From positions 505,629,303 through 505,693,302 of the forward strand of contig OY856409.1 of the NCBI GenBank assembly GCA_963693085.1: DNA of 64,000 nucleotides, in the 5' to 3' direction. The notes beneath the pieces are model-generated. The model worked only from the letters and a program-made list of their open reading frames with translations, was not told the origin of the DNA and ran no database searches. Positions 60,829 through 64,000 of the stretch are shown piece by piece. The first letter of the stretch is position 1; each line of letters opens with the position of its first letter. The position numbers and the translations under genes are program-made. Origin of the DNA: Alisma plantago-aquatica. Taxonomy: Eukaryota; Streptophyta; Magnoliopsida; Alismatales; Alismataceae.

Positions 60829-62250
60829 CTAAAAAAAGGTCACATCCGAACTAACAAACCACTGTCTTTTAACAGGATCAAAACAGCGGTAGCCTTTCTG
60901 TGTACGGGAATATCCGAGAAAAACACATTTGACTGAGCGAGCATCAAGTTTGGTGAGGCCAGGACGAAGATTTTTCACAAAACAAGTACTCCCAAAAATG
61001 CGAGGTGGTAGAGAGAATAAGGGTTTATCAGGAAAAAAAATGGCGTATGGGACCTGATTTTTCAAAACAGAGGAAGGCATGCGATTGATGAGATAGCACG
61101 CCGTAGAGACAGCTTCATGCCAGAAGTGATGGGGTACTTTGTAGTGTATGAGAAGGGTGCGAGCAACCTCAAGTAGGTGGCGGTTTTTCCTTTCAGCGAC
61201 GCCATTTTGTTGAGGAGTGTAAGGGCAGAAGGTTTGGTGTATGGTTCCTCGGGAAGCACAAAAAGATGTAACAGATTGTTGCATGAACTCCAGGGCATTA
61301 TCAGTACGAAAAATTTTAATAGGTCAATTAAATTGAGTGTGAATTTTAGCAAAGAAGGTGCGGATAGTGTCTAACACAATATCTCGACCTTTTAGTAAAA
61401 ACAACCATGTGGTGCGTGAATAGTCATCAATAAAGGTCATAAAATATTTCACACCCGAGTGACTTGATACGAAATACGGTCTCCAAATATCAGCATGAAC
61501 AAGATAAAAAATTTCTTTAGAAGCAATAACTTTCTTAGCAGGAAAAACAGATCGAGTTTGTTTACCTAAAACACAAGTTTTACAAGAAAAACTGTGCTCA
61601 GATAAGGTAGGAAATAAATGTTTTAATTTAGCAGCAGAGGGATGACCCAGTCGAAAGTGCCACTGTAGTCCCGTCACTGAAGTAGATAGCATAGCAGCAA
61701 CAGTAGGAGGTCCATCCAGATAATACAACCCCTCTGGTCCTTCACGGCCTGAACCAATCCTCGTCTTCATGCGGAGATCCTTCAAAACACAGCCAGAAGG
61801 ATCAAGTTTAATAGAGCAGTTGAGTTGTTTTGTCATCTTACTGACTGACAACAGATTAACAGGAAACTTTGGAATATATAAAACATAATGCAACTGCAAT
61901 TTTGTGAAAGATGAACTGTGCCAGTGCCGTGAACTGCAGTTTTGAATCCATTTGCAACAGTACATATGATATAGGAGCAGTTTTATTGAGAACAAAAAAA
62001 AGACAAAGATCACCAGCCATATGAGTGGATGCACCCGAGTCAATGCACCACTGTTTGTTACCAGACGATGGAGAGGCGAGCAAGGCAGAGAGTCCTGGTG
62101 TTGACGAGGATGGCATCTGGGCGAGACGTTTCTGGAACATCTTCTCGAACTCCGACCGTAACCAGTCTGTTCGCATGAGCAGCAGACGCCTCAGCGGTAG
62201 AGTCAATAGTAGTTTCTGTAGCAGCCTGGTTAGCCCAAGTGGGCTTGCCG
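60829..62250 (-). pseudogene. Copia II protease and integrase (broken)
   Basis: Protease WCIDSGASTHMAGD lies in the frame of 62431-61856. A frameshift near 61905 moves to the frame of 62043-61324, which holds LHYVLYIPKFPVNLLSVSK, the zinc-binding HFRLGHP and CKTCVLGK, and the core start HADIWRPYF. TGA at 61324-61326 interrupts just before the second catalytic Asp (FRTDNALEF). The frame then continues through QQNGVAERKNRHLLEVA to TAG at 60829-60831 after SSDVTFF. The three catalytic acidic residues are still encoded. The TAG adjoins a run of seven T. Confidence 0.9.
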
Positions 62251-63050
62251 TGCTTAATCCAGCAGCGATCTTCAGTATGATTGTCCCTACCACACCAGTT
62301 GCAATAGCGAAAATCGGGAGGAGCACCACGTCTAGGAGTAGATGAGCCGCGACCTCCCAAGGGAGGAGGGCGACCGCCACGACCACGGCCAGAATCAGCA
62401 GAGCGAGCAATAAGCGCAGGGTGCTCAACAACAGGAGTAGGGGTCAAAGACGGTAGACGCCGAAGGGTTGGCAGCGGATCACTTGACATGATCTGGTCAA
62501 CCACGCCAGAAAAGGAGGCAGGAAGTGCAGCCAAGAACTGCACCAGTTGTAGTTCGTTGCACTGCTTCTGAGCAATTTTGATGTCCGCCATCAAGGGGTG
62601 GTAGAGTTCAAACTCATTCCACAGAGTCGAGCATTGATTGTAGAAATCATCAATGGAAGTGTCAGTGGAGAACTCCTTTTTTGCCAAAGTTTTGAAAATT
62701 TCAAAGACACGCTTTGGATTCTCCTGATGAGAGTAGATGTGGGACAGTTGATCCCACATAGCCTTAACATCATGAAGGCAAAGAAGAGATTGGCTAATTC
62801 GAGGCTCAGTACTATTGAGGATCCAAGACATGACGCCGGAGTCATCCTTGGACCATTGCGCATAACTTTGTCTGGTTTTGTCATCCGAATCAGCGGTAGG
62901 AACAGGAGGAGGCTCAGTCGTAAGATGGTGATACCGGCCTTGTGCTTTAACATATAGAACAAAGGACGCCAACCAGAGATGGTAGTTGGAGCCACCATCG
63001 AGTTTCACCGTGGTGACACACAGAGATCGGGGAGGCTCAGGACAAGCCAT
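62058..63050 (-). pseudogene. Copia II gag with zinc knuckle (frameshifted end)
   Basis: A 330-codon open stretch starting MACPEPPRSLCVTTVKLDGG. It includes SWILNSTEPRISQSL, LSHIYSHQENPKRVFEI, QLVQFLAALPASFSGVVDQI and an Arg/Gly-rich linker with the knuckle CNWCGRDNHTEDRC. Near 62180 a frameshift takes it out of the pol frame, so the last 40 or so codons are not native. It is co-linear with Copia I gag across its whole length, without stops, and is the best preserved gag in the window. Gag forms the particle and binds element RNA through the knuckle. Confidence 0.93.
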
Positions 63051-63289
63051 GGCAGAAGCAGTAGTCGACGCAGTAGCAGATTAGAGTAGAGACCCACAAA
63101 GGGCAGATAACAACATGGATCTGACCTGTCAGATCAGAAAACCCGTATTGGGCAGAATATGCATAGAGAAACCTACGTCGCCATGAGGAAAACTCAACGT
63201 TCTGTCATGAGGCGCAGGCAGATAGAACATTGAGACGAAAAGACTCTCAACTTAGCCGGCCAACGGATGTCCGAACGTAGATCCGAAGA

Positions 63290-63640
63290 GCACCTAGACG
63301 TAGAGGGAGAAGGGAGGTAAAAACCAGTGGTAGCTGGCCCAAAGGGTAGAAGCCTGGAGGAGGAAGAAGGTTGTGGGTGGGGTTGTTTGTTGGGGAGAGG
63401 AGGCGGCGGTGGGAGGAGAGGTGGCGGTGGGGAGGGAGGGTGGACGAAGGAGGGTGGCAGCGGCGGGTGGCAGGGATGGGGGGTAGGTGGCGACGGGTGA
63501 GGGTGGCGGCCGGGGGAGAGAGGGAGGGCAGGGCGGCGGGCAGGGAGGGTGGAGGAGGGATCGACGACGCCGGGTAGGGGGGGGAGGGGCGGCAGGGGCG
63601 GCGGGCGGCCGGGGGGGAGGGGGGGACTTACGCCATGGGT
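63290..63640 (-). other. Copia II leader, purine-rich on the plus strand
   Basis: About 350 bases of GGA, GGT and GGC triplet-like runs with many G3-G9 blocks on the plus strand; the element RNA would be C/U-rich. It lies between primer site and gag. Open frames of 60-125 codons on either strand follow from the composition. Confidence 0.8.
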
Positions 63641-63654
63641 GGGGAAATGGAAAA

Positions 63655-63670
63655 CCTGCTCTCGATACCA
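63655..63670 (-). promoter_or_regulatory. Copia II primer-binding site
   Basis: Minus strand TGGTATCGAGAGCAGG, directly joined to the LTR end CTCTATA. Close to the initiator tRNA-Met site of Copia I. Confidence 0.88.
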
Positions 63671-63838
63671 TATAGAGGGAAAAGGAGTTGTTTATTCAGT
63701 GAGTAAAAAAGGGTACAAGGTACTCTCTTATATAGCTATTGAGAGTTGAGACACACACAAGCAGGCAATATGAGACTAATACAATAGAGTAGTATAAGAG
63801 AACACAGCAGAAACAGAAAATAACACAGTATTTCTATA
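63671..63838 (-). repeat. Copia II 5' LTR (168 bp)
   Basis: Plus strand TATAGAGGG...TTTCTATA. Minus-strand TATATAAG box at about 63727-63735. Followed by the target duplication CCTTA. Confidence 0.93.
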
Positions 63839-63843
63839 CCTTA

Positions 63844-64000
63844 CATCTAGGCTTTGCGATATCATTTACGGTTGTTGATATTGATAATAACATTTGTAAC
63901 ATGAAAACTATAGACTGCAATTCCTGCAATATAGATTTGAAATTATGACATGACATGATATACACTTGCATTTAACTTTATCTTGATAGATCGTGTCAAT
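63844..64000. other. AT-rich end of the window
   Basis: Continuation of the DNA left of 58753 after Copia II. Nothing recognised. Confidence 0.5.

Larger units (their letters stand above)
58754..63838 (-). mobile_element. Copia II: short-LTR Copia element with TATA...TATA ends (5085 bp)
   Basis: Minus strand: 5' LTR 63671-63838, primer site 63655-63670, C-rich leader, gag-pol 63050-58933, polypurine tract 58926-58936, 3' LTR 58754-58925. Perfect 5-bp duplication CCTTA on both sides (58749-58753 and 63839-63843). The LTRs begin and end with TATA instead of TG and CA, placed by the primer site, polypurine tract and target duplication together. LTRs differ by about five substitutions and two small gaps, so it is older than Copia I. 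Two stops and two frameshifts break gag-pol. Confidence 0.95.

Noticed and set aside
63294..63671. 125-codon Pro-rich frame
   Set aside because: Produced by the purine-rich leader of Copia II between the primer site and gag; not a gene.

Overview
This window looks like repeat-dense intergenic DNA of a flowering plant. The evidence is the repeat content: plant-type Copia and Ty3/gypsy LTR retrotransposons primed by initiator tRNA-Met, an L1-type LINE 3' end, and several non-autonomous hAT elements with 8-bp target duplications. I found no intact host gene, no tRNA or rRNA gene and no CRISPR array. Every LTR element reads on the minus strand, so its 5' LTR is always the one at the higher coordinate. 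The species cannot be named from the sequence alone.

Layout. 1-870 is the 3' end of a plus-strand LINE. About 885-4579 is the leader and 5' LTR of a long-LTR Copia element, inserted into the reverse transcriptase of an old, decayed gypsy element (4580-5775). That old gypsy is split again in gag by a complete but decayed Tekay/Del-like gypsy (5776-17036, target duplication ATGGT), whose 5' LTR carries a hAT MITE (13909-14462). The old gypsy resumes at 17037. Its gag region holds a solo Copia LTR (17621-19638), an old 2.2-kb tandem duplication, and a complete Copia element with target duplication TCAAG.

A 13.1-kb stretch is then tandemly duplicated: unit A is 15382-28480 and unit B is 28481-41605. 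Unit A therefore ends with a truncated Copia 5' LTR, while unit B leads into the complete one (Copia element 34346-43480). A third copy of the old gypsy 5' end lies at 43722-44470.

From 44.5 to 51.9 kb the DNA is less repetitive. It holds hAT elements (46048-47398, 48818-49233, 49743-51003, and a candidate at 44511-44816), a GC- and CT-rich stretch that could be a host 5' exon (47690-48480), and a LINE fragment near 49.35-49.56 kb.

The last part has two short-LTR Copia elements, each with nearly readable gag-pol. Copia I (51885-57089) has five in-frame stops and one frameshift. Copia II (58754-63838) has two stops, two frameshifts and unusual TATA...TATA LTR ends. Between them lies a 1.2-kb hAT element (57171-58374) filled with degenerate tandem repeats.

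Relative order of events, inferred from nesting: old gypsy first; then the solo Copia LTR and the 2.2-kb duplication; then the TCAAG Copia insertion (its LTRs differ by roughly 4 percent over the 270 bp I compared) and, separately, the ATGGT gypsy; last the 13.1-kb duplication (copies differ at 3 of 360 bp compared). The points most worth a second look are the two nested tandem duplications, the dense palindrome arrays in the long-LTR Copia family, the telobox cluster in the gypsy LTR, and the non-canonical LTR ends of Copia II. I see no evidence for a wholly new biological system.
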